From Brucella pseudogrignonensis (GTDB lineage: Bacteria; Pseudomonadota; Alphaproteobacteria; Rhizobiales; Rhizobiaceae), in NCBI RefSeq assembly GCF_032190615.1, contig NZ_JAVLAT010000002.1, positions 444,501 to 508,500 on the forward strand: a stretch of DNA of 64,000 nucleotides. The letters run 5' to 3'. The translations under genes and the position numbers were made by a program. Positions within the stretch are counted from its first letter, which is position 1; each line of letters starts with the position of its first letter. Positions 41,671 through 49,921 of this stretch are shown here, piece by piece. Under the pieces are notes generated by a model. It saw nothing but the letters and a program-made list of their open reading frames with translations, was not told the origin of the DNA and ran no database searches.

Positions 41671-44187
41671 TCAGAATTTCCGGCTAAACGAAACCTTGAA
41701 ATTACGGCCCGGCATAGCTGTGATGCCGTCGCTGAGATAAGGCTCGTATTCTTTGTCGAATATATTATCAAGACCAAGCCGCAGTTCAGAATCCTTCATG
41801 ACGCCTTTTGTAGGTGCCCAATTGAAGAACAGGTCATGGACGGCATAGCCGGGTGCATTTGGTCGTTTGAAACTCAGATCATCTTTGACGTAACCAGTTC
41901 TGTTCTGATGATCGACAAAAGTGCCGGTCCAGCCAAAGTTGATGTCATAATCAGGAAGTTTGTAGCCAAGCGTGGTTATGGCAGTGGTTGGCATGATGTC
42001 GTTGATATAGCTATCGGGACCATGGATATTATTAAGCGTCCCATGACGCCTGCCGATCATATAGGTGAGACTTGCGTCTGCAAATAAGAAGCTGTTTTCA
42101 TAATGCGCTTCCAATTCAAAACCGCGCGAATAGTAGGAAGGCATGTTCCAGTAGAAGGAAGCCTCTCTGTAATCTAGTCCGGCATTATTTTTACTACCGA
42201 CGCGTCTTCCGACGGGGTTTGTAACCTTGTTGTTGAAGAAAGAGCCGCGAACCATCAACATATCGCCATCTGTAAAGATGCTGTTGAGCGATGTATCAGC
42301 GCCGATGTTGACCGTGTTATTGCGTTCGACCGAAAGACCGCGACTTGATCTGGATGTTTTCGTGTCCGCACTCTGCACCGAATAGATTTCATCGATGTTG
42401 GGCGCGCGCATTGCATAGGCCCAGTCAACAAACAGGCGTGTTGCGGGTGTAATCTGGTATGACGCGCTGACCGCCGGTGTGAAACCGTGATGCGTTACCG
42501 CGGAGTAATCGTGACCTGCGGATGGATCATTATAACGAGGCGCGGCATTAGGCTCGCCTTCTGAACGAATATAATCATAGCGAATGCCCGGGGTGACGAT
42601 CAGTTTGTCAGTTAGTCCGATCTTGTCTCGGATAAAGAATGATGTCACGTCCTGTTTTCCGGCAGGCATTATCCACGGCGCGAAATAGCCGTAATTATAC
42701 TGAGCCTGATTTTCATAACCCTTGTAGAACATTGTCACATCACGAACGTGATGATTGAACTGCACACCGTAGTTCAGGCTGTGATCGATGCCGCCAAGCT
42801 GAAAATTTGAAGTATTTTCTGCTTCGATATGAAAATCAGAATATTTTGCGTCGTTTTCCGTCCCGCCAAGGGATGCCGAACCTTCCACACCGGGAAAGCG
42901 TTCTGCATGCATATCGGTGGATGAATAGCTCGCCATGATCCGCGTGTTCACCAGATCGCTGTCACCATCATAGGTGTGCTCGACAACCGATGTGAAATCT
43001 TTCAGCTCTCGCCATGCAAGCATTCTTTGCACGGCACCCCGATACCCATATCGTTGGATTTGATAAACACTCGGCTCAAACTCTCCGCGAATAGCGGCGA
43101 GGGGTCCCCAGTTGGCACTTTCGCCGTAAAGTACAGACGCAGTTAGTTTATGCCCTGCCGCTTCTCCAGATAGTTTGCCGGAAAAGGAAGTCAGCTCGGA
43201 ATTGGAGTAACTATAGACCTCGCCGCCGCCAACACGCATGTTGTCGCCTTTGCGCCATGTCAGGCTGGCAATACCGTCGAAATCAATACCCGTGCCGAGA
43301 TTGGAGCGGCCATAGACTGCGCCAGTTTCCAGGAACTGCTTGTTTGCTGTTTGGTATGCGGTCTTGCCCCATGCACCCCAATTTTCGCCCACCCGCAGCA
43401 TATCTGCTGCATCCTTGCTCTCAAGCCTGATCGTGCCGCCGAAGCCACCATTGCCATAACGAACAGTGGTTGCACCTTTTTCGATTTCGACGCGCTTGAG
43501 CAATTCTGGCTCTACAAAGATTGTGCCCTGATCGTATTTTTCGAAATTCTTTGGTGCGCCGTCGAGCAGAATGCGCACGTCGGTCTGACGTGAAAAGCCG
43601 CGGACCGCAATTGATTGACCTTCGGTACGCACGCCGCCAAGCATGGAAACGCCGGGTGTCTTTTTCACGAGTTCAGGAATTGTTGAAGCCTGTGCCTACT
43701 GCAATTGTTCAGAGGTGATCTGCGACACACGCGGATCAAGCTCGGCAAAATCAACACCAGTAATATTTCTGACGGTGATGGTGTCGAGTTGCAAGAAACC
43801 GTTATTGACAGGCGCAGCGGTATTGTTTGCACCCGTTTCGCGCTCAAGGCGTACCGTGCGGTCGCCGGTGAAACGATAGTCAATATCTGTGTTACGCAGC
43901 AGCGTCGCAAGCGCCTGCGCAGGTGTCATGATTCCCTTGACGCCGGATGTGCTTAAACCGCTGGTGACAGACGCATCAAAAGCGATCTGAAGACCCGTTT
44001 GCACTGCAAGACGGTTGAGGCTGTTTGCAAGCCCTCCTGCCGGAATGTTGACCGCGACTGCCTGTGGTGCCGCCTGCGCCGTAGCAGGCGTGGCAATGAA
44101 CGCGCTCAATACGGTGCCGCTCATAAGCAGCGATGCAAACAATGGACGTGCGCAGACGTTGAGAATGCGCGAAGAGGGGATTTTCAT
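41671..44187 (-). pseudogene. TonB-dependent heme receptor with STN signalling domain, interrupted by an amber codon
   Basis: The reading frame runs 838 codons from ATG 44187 with one in-frame stop, TAG at 43696-43698 (codon 164). Upstream: signal peptide ending near ATPATA, then an STN domain (VNIPAGGLANSLNRLAVQTGLQ to TDIDYRFTGDRTVRLE), the module that signals to FecR. Downstream, in the same frame: plug domain (STIPELVKKTPGVSMLGGVRTEGQSIAVRGFSRQTDVRI), then a 22-strand type barrel ending FKVSFSRKF. Relatives normally have a Gln at the stop position, so one C-to-T change explains it. The hemoglobin/transferrin/lactoferrin-type barrel and the neighbouring heme oxygenase point to heme uptake (BhuA-like). 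It is either inactive or dependent on amber readthrough. Confidence 0.85.
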
Positions 44188-44316
44188 GTCGTTTCCAGTC
44201 TCAACGGTCAGGGCGTTGGTGTCGGGCATTGGTATTGAGGCTCTAGCGCATGCGCGCAAATTGCCTTTCAAAGACTGGACGAATGAGTTGATATGTTTGG
44301 GACATCTGATCGAAAA

Positions 44317-45300
44317 TTAATTATGCAGTACCGTCAGGAGTGATCCCACACGTATTGCTTTGAGATCAAAAGCTTTGATAAAATCATCAAGTGCGGTTGA
44401 AGGGGCCGTCAGATCAAATGAGCCTGTTATCCGGCGTTCGGCAAGGTTGCTGCTTGTGATCATCACCTTAACGGGAAGGTGGCGCGCAATATCTTCGATG
44501 ACATGCTCAAGCGGCTGGTCCTCAAAAACGAGACGACCGCTTCTCCAGGATGCAGCGAGTTCCGGATCGATCATCGCGACCTGACCAATGCCATTGCGGC
44601 TGTCGTATGAAACGCTCTGTCCTTCATCCAGCCGTAACGTATCGAGTGGGTTGAAGGCTGATGAAGACGCGCTTGTCTGAACCTGAACCGCATGTTCGGT
44701 CACAACCACATCTGCACCACTATCTTTTAACTTTACATCGAATTGAGTTCCAAGGGCTGTCACTTCGCCATTTGCAGCTTTAACCCTGAAAGGGCGCTGC
44801 GGATCTGGTGCGACAATGAAATAGGCTTCGCCGCGCAATAGCTGTACTTGACGTCCATCATTCGTAATATCAAAAGCGACTGCCGATCCGGCATTCAATT
44901 GAACGGTGGAACCATCGCTTAATTTAATGACGGGCATTTCGCTACTTGTCGAAATAGCATCCGCCCGCAGGCGCATCGGGCCATCAAATGCAATGAAACC
45001 ACCGGTAAGGGCAGCGAAGAAAAGCATCGAGCTTAAAGCAGCAGCAATCGGATAATTCGGCTTTCGTGCAGCATTTTTTGCAAAATCTGTATCGTTTAAC
45101 AGTAGAAAACGACTATCACTGAACACGCGGGCGGCTTTAGCAAATGCGCGTTCATGTCGGGTATCACTTGCGCGCCATAGTGCACAAGCTTCGATAAGCG
45201 TTTCATCATCGGGGGCGGCTTGCAATTGAAGCAGCCAGTCGATTGCCTGTTCCTGAACCTGTCGCTCAGCCTCGTTCGTTTTTTTTGATGCTGGGTTCAT
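44317..45300 (-). CDS. FecR-type anti-sigma factor and signal transducer
   Basis: 327-residue inner-membrane regulator. The N-terminal cytoplasmic DUF4880-like region is EQAIDWLLQLQAAPDDETLIEACALWRASDTRHERAF. A transmembrane helix follows (IAAALSSMLFFAALTGGFIAF), then the periplasmic FecR domain (TSSEMPVIKLSDGSTVQLNAGSAVAFD) and a C-terminal secretin-like domain (LEHVIEDIARHLPVKVMI) that meets the receptor STN domain. The ATG at 45300 overlaps the sigma factor stop by one base (TAATG). It relays receptor occupancy to the sigma factor. Because the receptor is amber-interrupted, signalling may be blocked in this strain. Confidence 0.93.
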   Translation of the reverse strand: MNPASKKTNEAERQVQEQAIDWLLQLQAAPDDETLIEACALWRASDTRHERAFAKAARVFSDSRFLLLNDTDFAKNAARKPNYPIAAALSSMLFFAALTGGFIAFDGPMRLRADAISTSSEMPVIKLSDGSTVQLNAGSAVAFDITNDGRQVQLLRGEAYFIVAPDPQRPFRVKAANGEVTALGTQFDVKLKDSGADVVVTEHAVQVQTSASSSAFNPLDTLRLDEGQSVSYDSRNGIGQVAMIDPELAASWRSGRLVFEDQPLEHVIEDIARHLPVKVMITSSNLAERRITGSFDLTAPSTALDDFIKAFDLKAIRVGSLLTVLHN

Positions 45301-45890
45301 TATGCCTGGTCCAGTTCGTCCAGTCGAATGAGGCAATGCATAAGCGCTTTTCGCAGGTGTCTGTCCACCATATTCCGCGTGATTCCAAAGCGCATTGCTA
45401 TTTCATCCGGGGGTAGGTTGCCAATGCGATGGGCGATGAAAACGCGGCGCTGTTTCAATGGCAGTTCCATGATCGCATCGCGCAGACGAGCGAGGCGGCG
45501 TGGCATATCCAGTGCCAGATCAGGATCTGTAACCTTGCTTGCAATGTTTGCGGCTTCTTCCTCTGTGCCGGAAAAGAGTTCGGCTTCAAAGCGTTCGCGG
45601 CGAAAGCGGTCGAGACCCAGATTGATCGCAGCACGTGTAAGAAAGGCGCGTAACGACGATTTGCCTTGAAGATCGGTTCCGCGATCCTTCAGGCGCACAT
45701 AAAGATCGTGGACGACTTCATTCGCATTGGAGGAGGCGTGCCCACGCCGACGGACTGCGCGGCACAGTTCGTCGTAATAATCTGTAATAGCGGCATCGAT
45801 ATCTGCAATTTCTTGCAGAGGAAAAGCCGAAGGCAGATTGTGTTTGTCGGATCGGTTCAAGGAGGGCACCACATTTTGTTGCGGCACCAT
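45300..45890 (-). CDS. FecI-like ECF sigma factor
   Basis: 196-residue extracytoplasmic function sigma factor of the FecI type. Region 2 reads ITDYYDELCRAVRRRGHASSNANEVVHDLYVRL; region 4 contains LPLKQRRVFIAHRIGNLPPDEIAMRFGITRNMVDRHLRKAL, the helix-turn-helix that reads the -35 element. I chose the ATG at 45890 over a TTG at 45914. It sits first in the fecIR-receptor unit and would transcribe the receptor gene when FecR is signalled. Confidence 0.92.
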   Translation of the reverse strand: MVPQQNVVPSLNRSDKHNLPSAFPLQEIADIDAAITDYYDELCRAVRRRGHASSNANEVVHDLYVRLKDRGTDLQGKSSLRAFLTRAAINLGLDRFRRERFEAELFSGTEEEAANIASKVTDPDLALDMPRRLARLRDAIMELPLKQRRVFIAHRIGNLPPDEIAMRFGITRNMVDRHLRKALMHCLIRLDELDQA

Positions 45891-45973
45891 AGTTATGCAT
45901 TCGCTGAAACACAATAATATATGAGAAATATACTCATCTTATTTAGCGGTGTTGCATTTTGGCAAAAGTAGGC

Positions 45974-46003
45974 TGCTGCAATGGAGAGAATTCCATTGCA
46001 GCA
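45974..46003 (-). terminator. Hairpin downstream of the 131-residue secreted protein gene
   Basis: Twelve-base perfect stem (TGCTGCAATGGA at 45974-45985, complement 45992-46003) with six-base loop, placed just past the stop at 46013. No long T-run on the minus strand, so termination efficiency is uncertain. Confidence 0.55.
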
Positions 46004-46012
46004 AAAATAAGC

Positions 46013-46408
46013 TTATTTCGGCAGCTGCGCGGCTGTCTGCTTAATGGCTGTGGTAATCTGCTGGCAGAACGGCTCGACGCTCTTGCCAGAGGTTTTGGCG
46101 TAATCTTCAACGTCGGTTTCCTGCCCAAGTGACTGGACAAGACCCTTGCGGCCTGCGGCCTGCGCTTCTTCAAGGCCTGACTTGTCGGCAGGTTCCTGCA
46201 TGATCTTCATGATGGACTGCTGGCTGTCGATGTCTTCCTGTGTCGCGAAGCCTTTGTCTTTGCAATACTCGACGATGCCAAGCTGGTTCTGAGCTGCTTT
46301 ATAGAGCGCTTCAGGCGTCATCTGTGGTGCTGTGGCCTGACCTTGCGCTAAAGCGCTGCCAGCCGTGAGAGTCGTCATAATAAAAGCGCAGATACCCGCA
46401 GTTTTCAT
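46013..46408 (-). CDS. Small secreted protein of unknown function
   Basis: 131 residues. Signal peptide MKTAGICAFIMTTLTAGSALA, then a mostly helical mature domain with two cysteines (VEYCKDKGFATQ and VEPFCQQITTAIKQ) that may pair. Helix-rich, Gln- and Ala-rich; no family recognised with confidence. It stands alone after the lipid cluster; I cannot link it to either neighbour. Confidence 0.72.
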   Translation of the reverse strand: MKTAGICAFIMTTLTAGSALAQGQATAPQMTPEALYKAAQNQLGIVEYCKDKGFATQEDIDSQQSIMKIMQEPADKSGLEEAQAAGRKGLVQSLGQETDVEDYAKTSGKSVEPFCQQITTAIKQTAAQLPK

Positions 46409-46604
46409 CGTTTCAACCTTTCAGTTCTTTTGCATTTCCCACCCGAGCAAACAGATAGAGCGGGTCCGGTAAAACGGAACCCGCCCAGAAAGGCTTAAAG
46501 GTCATAAAAGGCATCGCGAAATAAAGACCTGCAAAACCGGGTAACAAGTTTTTACTGCATTTCGGGTTTTCAAGGCTTTGTTTCGTCACATTCGGTGCTG
46601 GGGG

Positions 46605-47534
46605 TTACGCCCAGAAATACCGCACAATGTGGAAGAACACAGGGGCTGAGAAGACAAGACTGTCTGCGCGGTCGAGCATACCGCCATGTCCTTCGATCAT
46701 GTGTCCCCAGTCTTTGACCCCGCGATCACGCTTGATGGCAGATGCCACAAGCCCGCCGAAAAAGCCCATGACGCAAGCGGTCGCGGCCAGCGCACCAGCT
46801 TGCAATGGCGAAAACGGTGTGAGCCAGGCAAGTCCAGCCCCCAGAAGTGATGCGCTCGCGACTCCTCCGACAAAGCCTTCCCAGGTTTTGGACGGCGAAA
46901 TATTGGGTGCAATGCGATGCTTGCCGAACAATTTTCCGAAAACATATTGCAGCACGTCGCTGCCCTGTACGGTTGCCACCAGAAATGCGATCAACAGCAA
47001 TTTCTTGCCCTCATAGCCTGGAATATCCAGAGTCATCAGCGCAGGCACATGGCTGATGCAATAGACCGAGAGCATGATACCCCATTGCTGTTCGCTGATG
47101 CGTTCGAGAAAGCGCGACGTATCGCCGGAAAGGGCCGTCAGCACAGGCATGGCGAGGAAGCAATAGACCGGAATGAAGATGGAATAGAGGCCGTACCAGT
47201 CGATCCAGATTAGATAGTATTGCACTGGAATGACCAGCAGGAACATGCCAAGCAGCACGCGATGGTCAGCGCGACGGGTTTGTGTAAGCGTCGCATATTC
47301 GCGCAATGACGCAAATGAAATGAGCGCAAACAGCACGATCACGCCGCCTTTTCCGAAGAGAAAGGCGATACACATGGCGCCGACCATGATCCACCATGCC
47401 TTGATGCGGGCATTGAGGTTGACCAGGGTGGATGAAAGCGGTTTTGGCGCACGCCATGACAACACACCGGCAACGGCACTGGCTGTGACCAGAACGCCCA
47501 TGAGGCCAAGGAAGAGTTGGGTCGTTTCGCTCAT
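46605..47534 (-). CDS. Phosphatidate cytidylyltransferase (CdsA/YnbB-like)
   Basis: 309-residue polytopic enzyme that makes a CDP-activated lipid from CTP and a phosphatidate-like substrate. The family signature occurs as SPSKTWEGFVGGVASASLLGAG and, near the end, KRDRGVKDWGHMIEGHGGMLDRADSLVFSAPVFF (the S-x(8)-D-x(3)-R-x-D-S type motif). About eight hydrophobic helices. It is the last gene of the operon beginning at 51720 and overlaps plsC by ATGA. A housekeeping cdsA presumably exists elsewhere, so this copy is likely dedicated to a special lipid made with the linked CDP-alcohol phosphatidyltransferase. Confidence 0.92.
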   Translation of the reverse strand: MSETTQLFLGLMGVLVTASAVAGVLSWRAPKPLSSTLVNLNARIKAWWIMVGAMCIAFLFGKGGVIVLFALISFASLREYATLTQTRRADHRVLLGMFLLVIPVQYYLIWIDWYGLYSIFIPVYCFLAMPVLTALSGDTSRFLERISEQQWGIMLSVYCISHVPALMTLDIPGYEGKKLLLIAFLVATVQGSDVLQYVFGKLFGKHRIAPNISPSKTWEGFVGGVASASLLGAGLAWLTPFSPLQAGALAATACVMGFFGGLVASAIKRDRGVKDWGHMIEGHGGMLDRADSLVFSAPVFFHIVRYFWA

Positions 47535-48184
47535 GGGTGATTACCATTCTGAGGCTGAATATCGAGAAGGCTCTGGCGCGCGCGTGTGAGAAATTCCTTG
47601 CGATCCTCTCCCTCATGGAGCTGAACCGGCGCACCGAAAATCACACGGCAAAGCAGTGGCACGGGCAGCATTGCGCCCTTTGGCAAGACGCGTGACATGT
47701 TTTCAATCCAACACGGCACCAGTTCAACATCTGGTCGTGCCAGCGCAAGATTGTAAATGCCGGACCGGAAACGCAGCAGCGCCTCATCGGTCATGTTGCG
47801 TGTGCCTTCGGGAAAGATGATGAGCGAATGACCATCGGCCAGCGCTTTCAGCATCACCTCCATGGGATCTTGTGTGCGTTCCACCCAGTTGCGTTCCACA
47901 AGCACAGTGCGCAACAGCACTTCAGCCATGAACTGGCGCACGGCATTGCCTCGCCAGTAATCAGCACCAGCGACGGCGCGGGTGCGCGCACGTTCTTCCT
48001 GATTGAGGCAGGAGGAAAGCAGAATGAAATCACCATGGCTGGTGTGGTTGGCGAAATAGATGCGCTGATTGCGCGAGGGTCCGGTGCCGCTCCAGATGGG
48101 CCGAACGCCGGTAATCCCGCGCGACAGGATCGCCAGAAACGAGCCGAAAATCGATTGCACCTGCTGGCGGATCAGCTCCCGCAT
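47531..48184 (-). CDS. 1-acyl-sn-glycerol-3-phosphate acyltransferase (PlsC family)
   Basis: 217-residue acyltransferase. The catalytic NHTSHGD motif is present (YFANHTSHGDFILL, His-x4-Asp), and the second block is IFPEGTRNM, the substrate-binding FPEGTR motif. I start at ATG 48184, two bases after the upstream stop codon, rather than at 48235. It would acylate a lysophosphatidate-like acceptor to provide the substrate for the CdsA-like enzyme encoded next. Confidence 0.92.
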   Translation of the reverse strand: MRELIRQQVQSIFGSFLAILSRGITGVRPIWSGTGPSRNQRIYFANHTSHGDFILLSSCLNQEERARTRAVAGADYWRGNAVRQFMAEVLLRTVLVERNWVERTQDPMEVMLKALADGHSLIIFPEGTRNMTDEALLRFRSGIYNLALARPDVELVPCWIENMSRVLPKGAMLPVPLLCRVIFGAPVQLHEGEDRKEFLTRARQSLLDIQPQNGNHP

Positions 48185-48185
48185 A

Positions 48186-48611
48186 TCAAAGCTCCTGACC
48201 ATGTGGCACGAAGGCCAGAAGAATGAACAGCACAATGGCTAGTGCCAGAAAAAACCGCAAACGACCGATGATGCGCCGGGAGCCGGCAATCCGTTCGACG
48301 AGCGGGCGGGTGGGGCCGATTGCTTTACGCAGGCCCATTTTTTCGAGCGTCCTGTCGAGTTCGATCAGTCCTGCCTCTTCAATGGGATTTGCGGCAACCA
48401 GCCGAAAAAGTGCTGCATCAAACAGCAGGTGAGCGGCAATTCCGAGAGTGACCAAACCACTCGCAAGGAGGATCGGCCAGACCAGCCAGAAGGTGAGGTC
48501 ATGCACGACGCGCAAAAACGGAGCGGCAGCCAATATCAATAGGGCCACCGCAATGGCGAGATAGGCATTTCGCTGCAAACTTGCTGCGATGCTTGATGCC
48601 TGCGCGCTCAT
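48186..48611 (-). CDS. Small integral membrane protein of the lipid cluster
   Basis: 141 residues with two adjacent helices in the N-terminal half (LAIAVALLILAAAPFLRVV and FWLVWPILLASGLVTLGIAAHLLF) and one near the C-terminus (FFLALAIVLFILLAFV). A central charged segment (IELDRTLEKMGLRKA) lies in between. No family recognised. It overlaps the phosphatase gene by ATGA and abuts plsC, so it is produced with them; possibly a scaffold or flippase accessory, which is only inference. Confidence 0.8.
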   Translation of the reverse strand: MSAQASSIAASLQRNAYLAIAVALLILAAAPFLRVVHDLTFWLVWPILLASGLVTLGIAAHLLFDAALFRLVAANPIEEAGLIELDRTLEKMGLRKAIGPTRPLVERIAGSRRIIGRLRFFLALAIVLFILLAFVPHGQEL

Positions 48612-49921
48612 TCATGCACCTCACTTGTGTGCAGATGCACCGGCCAGCCTTTTGCGCGGATCAGCGCTTCGGCTTCGCGTTGATTGTTCACACGTCCCGT
48701 TTTGATAAGCCAGTGGGCTGCAACCGTGGCGCTGCGCTGAAAGCCCAGCGCGCAACAGATGAGCACCGGACCGTGATGGCGTGCGACTTCGACCGCATCT
48801 GATGCGAGCCGTAGCTTTTCTGCGGGAGGCTTGATGAGATCAATCGTGCCGTAGCTTTTCCAGTCGATAGAGTGCGCGGGTGGCACCATTTCGGATGCAA
48901 GATCAATGACGGTCGAGAAAAACTGCAGTTCTCTAGCCTTTGGGAAACGTCCGAGGAAAACATTGTCGCCAAGCTCGACATGGGCTGGAATCCTGCGCGT
49001 CCAGAAGCGGACATTCAGTCGGGCAAAGAAGCGGTAAGGCCAGAGCAACAAGCGGCTCGCAAGACTGACCGCACCGTCTGTCTGTTTTTCGAAAATACCG
49101 GCACCCGCACCGAAATAACCGAGCGCCACGATTGCAAGCGCGGTTGCGGGCCAGAACCAGAAAATCGCGTAGCCGGTGATGCTCAGACCATGGACACCCA
49201 GCGCAAGAAAAACTGTTGCCCCCGCAAGATAATAAAGACCGATCCGCCGCGATTTCAGGTCGGATGTGATGTGAAACTCTGCCAAAGGCGATGGCGTGTT
49301 GCGTGGGAAAAGCCATAGCGCGAACAGCCCGAGCAAAGCCCCTGCCGGAATATCAACCGCATGATGCTGATAGGTGGTTAGCACCGACAATCCGATCAGC
49401 AGACACCAGACATGCCAGACCACACGCATTACATCGCCCATCACGCGACGCATCTGATCCCAGATAATGATCAAAAGCGCGATATGCAGCGAAGGCGCCT
49501 GATTGAATGGTTTGTCGAACCCGCCCAGCACATCGAACATGAAACCCGGCAGGCCGGAGGTCGCAGGTTTGACGAATGTGGCTGTCAGCGGAAAGGCTAC
49601 AAAGCATAGGACAGCGATAATCTGCGCGGTGAGATAACGCTTTGCCAGCCTGTCTACCTGTTCCGGGCTGTCATTGACGAAAAGTGCTATCGCGTAAAAC
49701 ATATTGACAGACCAATAGGGAATGATGCTCCACGCGATAAAGGGAACATGGCCTTCCCAGTTGAAAGCGAGGTTTGGCACGTCATCATGGAGAGATGCAA
49801 GCCAGTTGGCCGTGCCATAGGTCAGATAGAAAAACGGTCCAAGAAACAGAAGCCAAGCGATTGCGCGGCGGATCACAGCCCGCCGTGGTAAACCACCATG
49901 GTCTGCCGGTCTTGTTATCAC
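48608..49921 (-). CDS. PAP2 membrane phosphatase fused to dual-specificity phosphatase domain
   Basis: 437 residues, GTG start at 49921 overlapping the upstream stop by four bases (GTGA). The N-terminal about 300 residues form a polytopic PAP2/inositol phosphorylceramide synthase-like domain: PSLHIALLIIIWDQ and YQHHAVDIPAG hold the catalytic histidines of the PAP2 motifs. The C-terminal about 130 residues are a cytoplasmic dual-specificity phosphatase with CALGFQRS (C-x5-R, Cys390) and an upstream Asp in SYGTIDLIKPP. This architecture matches E. coli YnbD as I remember it. It could dephosphorylate a lipid phosphate intermediate on one side and a phosphoinositol-like or protein substrate on the other. 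Confidence 0.9.
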   Translation of the reverse strand: MITRPADHGGLPRRAVIRRAIAWLLFLGPFFYLTYGTANWLASLHDDVPNLAFNWEGHVPFIAWSIIPYWSVNMFYAIALFVNDSPEQVDRLAKRYLTAQIIAVLCFVAFPLTATFVKPATSGLPGFMFDVLGGFDKPFNQAPSLHIALLIIIWDQMRRVMGDVMRVVWHVWCLLIGLSVLTTYQHHAVDIPAGALLGLFALWLFPRNTPSPLAEFHITSDLKSRRIGLYYLAGATVFLALGVHGLSITGYAIFWFWPATALAIVALGYFGAGAGIFEKQTDGAVSLASRLLLWPYRFFARLNVRFWTRRIPAHVELGDNVFLGRFPKARELQFFSTVIDLASEMVPPAHSIDWKSYGTIDLIKPPAEKLRLASDAVEVARHHGPVLICCALGFQRSATVAAHWLIKTGRVNNQREAEALIRAKGWPVHLHTSEVHE

